A stretch of DNA of 7,099 bases from NCBI GenBank assembly GCA_002413075.1, contig DHWG01000133.1, forward strand, positions 1,429 to 8,527. Direction: 5' to 3'. This DNA is from Desulfosporosinus sp. UBA5188. GTDB taxonomy: Bacteria > Bacillota > Desulfitobacteriia > Desulfitobacteriales > Desulfitobacteriaceae. Under the pieces are notes generated by a model, which was not told where the DNA came from, made no database searches, and saw only the letters and a list, made by a program, of their open reading frames with translations. The first letter of the stretch is position 1, and each line of letters opens with the position of its first letter. Both the position numbers and the translations under genes were made by a program. This document shows positions 6,859 through 7,099 of the stretch, in pieces.

Positions 6859-6887
6859 ACTATAAATGGAAGGATTTAAGTTGTCTA
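6859..6887 (-). promoter_or_regulatory. Predicted sigma-A promoter of the glp operon
   Basis: On the minus strand a -35 box TAGACA (6887-6882) and a -10 box TATAGT (6864-6859) are separated by exactly 17 nt; each matches the consensus at five of six positions. The start would be near 6852, just upstream of the leader terminator. A dyad, ATAGT-AA-ACTAT (6863-6852), overlaps the -10 box and start point and could be an operator. No convincing catabolite-response element was seen. Confidence 0.65.
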
Positions 6888-6980
6888 TAATGTCAGTATA
6901 TTCTTTTTTTTCTAAATGTACAATACCTTGCTTGTCCTTAATTCCAGATATATACTTTTCTTTTTTGTAAAACTATAATG
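6888..6980. other. AT-rich intergenic stretch, no gene seen
   Basis: Very AT-rich, with T-runs at 6904-6910 and 6961-6966 on the plus strand. There is no credible reading frame and no strong hairpin before the T-runs. A weak plus-strand promoter-like pair is present at 6928-6956 but has no recognisable gene behind it. Confidence 0.5.
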
Positions 6981-6995
6981 ACTAAGCGTACCTGA

Positions 6996-7099
6996 GCACA
7001 CGCTGTGCGAACCGGCCAAGATTCTGAATTGGCCGACACCCCGCCTCGGTTCCAAGCCCGACGACTCTCCAGAGAAAGTCGCGACAACACGGAGTGAAG
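6996..7099 (+). ncRNA. GC-rich structured segment, possibly the 5' end of a group II intron, cut by the window edge
   Basis: Composition changes abruptly: 39 of 60 bases are G or C at 7001-7060, against 14 of 60 at 6841-6900. Read on the plus strand, GTGCG at 7005-7009 matches the conserved 5' start of group II introns. It is followed by nested pairing: GAACC (7009-7013) with GGTTC (7048-7052), enclosing the perfect 6-bp stem GGCCAA/TTGGCC (7014-7019 with 7029-7034). Another stem pairs CGACT (7062-7066) with AGTCG (7077-7081). A separate hairpin, GCACA-CGC-TGTGC, spans 6996-7008 and overlaps the proposed start. No catalytic domain V or reverse transcriptase can be seen because the window ends. 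Alternatives are another structured RNA on either strand or the end of an upstream gene's regulatory region. Confidence 0.35.

Noticed and set aside
6928..6956. Plus-strand promoter-like pair TTGCTT, 17 nt, TATACT
   Set aside because: The -35 box matches poorly and the surroundings are so AT-rich that such pairs arise by chance. It could matter only if a plus-strand gene or RNA lies just beyond the right edge.
7040..7060. tRNA-like GGTTCCAAGCCC resembling a T-arm
   Set aside because: The flanking bases do not form the required 5-bp T stem, and no anticodon arm or acceptor stem can be built around it.
1..7099. CRISPR array, insertion sequence ends or toxin-antitoxin genes
   Set aside because: No regularly spaced repeats, transposase-like frames or small paired genes were seen on either strand.

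Overview
The window carries one minus-strand glycerol operon, read in the order glpF, glpK, glpA, glpB, glpC. glpC runs off the left edge. The genes are tightly packed, overlapping or preceded by strong AGGAGG-type ribosome binding sites, and no convincing gene lies on the plus strand. The low to moderate GC content, purine-rich Shine-Dalgarno sites and TTG/GTG start use suggest a Firmicute. A three-subunit anaerobic GlpABC dehydrogenase rather than a single-chain GlpD points to an anaerobic or facultative clostridial lineage such as the Peptococcaceae. That placement is an inference from gene content.

How the genes work together: GlpF lets glycerol diffuse across the membrane and GlpK traps it as sn-glycerol 3-phosphate (G3P). 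GlpA (FAD subunit with a C-terminal iron-sulfur domain) and GlpB (second flavoprotein subunit) oxidise G3P to dihydroxyacetone phosphate. GlpC, a CCG-domain protein with two 4Fe-4S motifs, passes the electrons to membrane quinone. The operon is thus a complete glycerol uptake and respiratory oxidation module.

Layout from right to left, in transcription order: 7099-6981 is a GC-rich segment that folds well and may be the 5' edge of a group II intron or another structured RNA. 6980-6888 is AT-rich with nothing assigned. A good sigma-A-type promoter lies at 6887-6859. It is followed by a strong hairpin and T-run (6805-6746) that looks like a leader terminator, as in GlpP-type antitermination. 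Then come a 7-bp hairpin with a possible pseudoknot (6742-6685), two tandem mini-ORFs with matching ribosome binding sites (6637-6590 and 6581-6531), glpF (6492-5770), glpK (5728-4232), a 144-base gap with a 55-nt imperfect palindrome (4166-4112), glpA (4087-2465), glpB (2468-1221) and glpC (1190 to beyond base 1).

The core genes are known families. The less ordinary material is the 360-base glpF leader, the glpK-glpA palindrome, the loss of the usual PTS-phosphorylated histidine in GlpK, and the right-hand structured segment.
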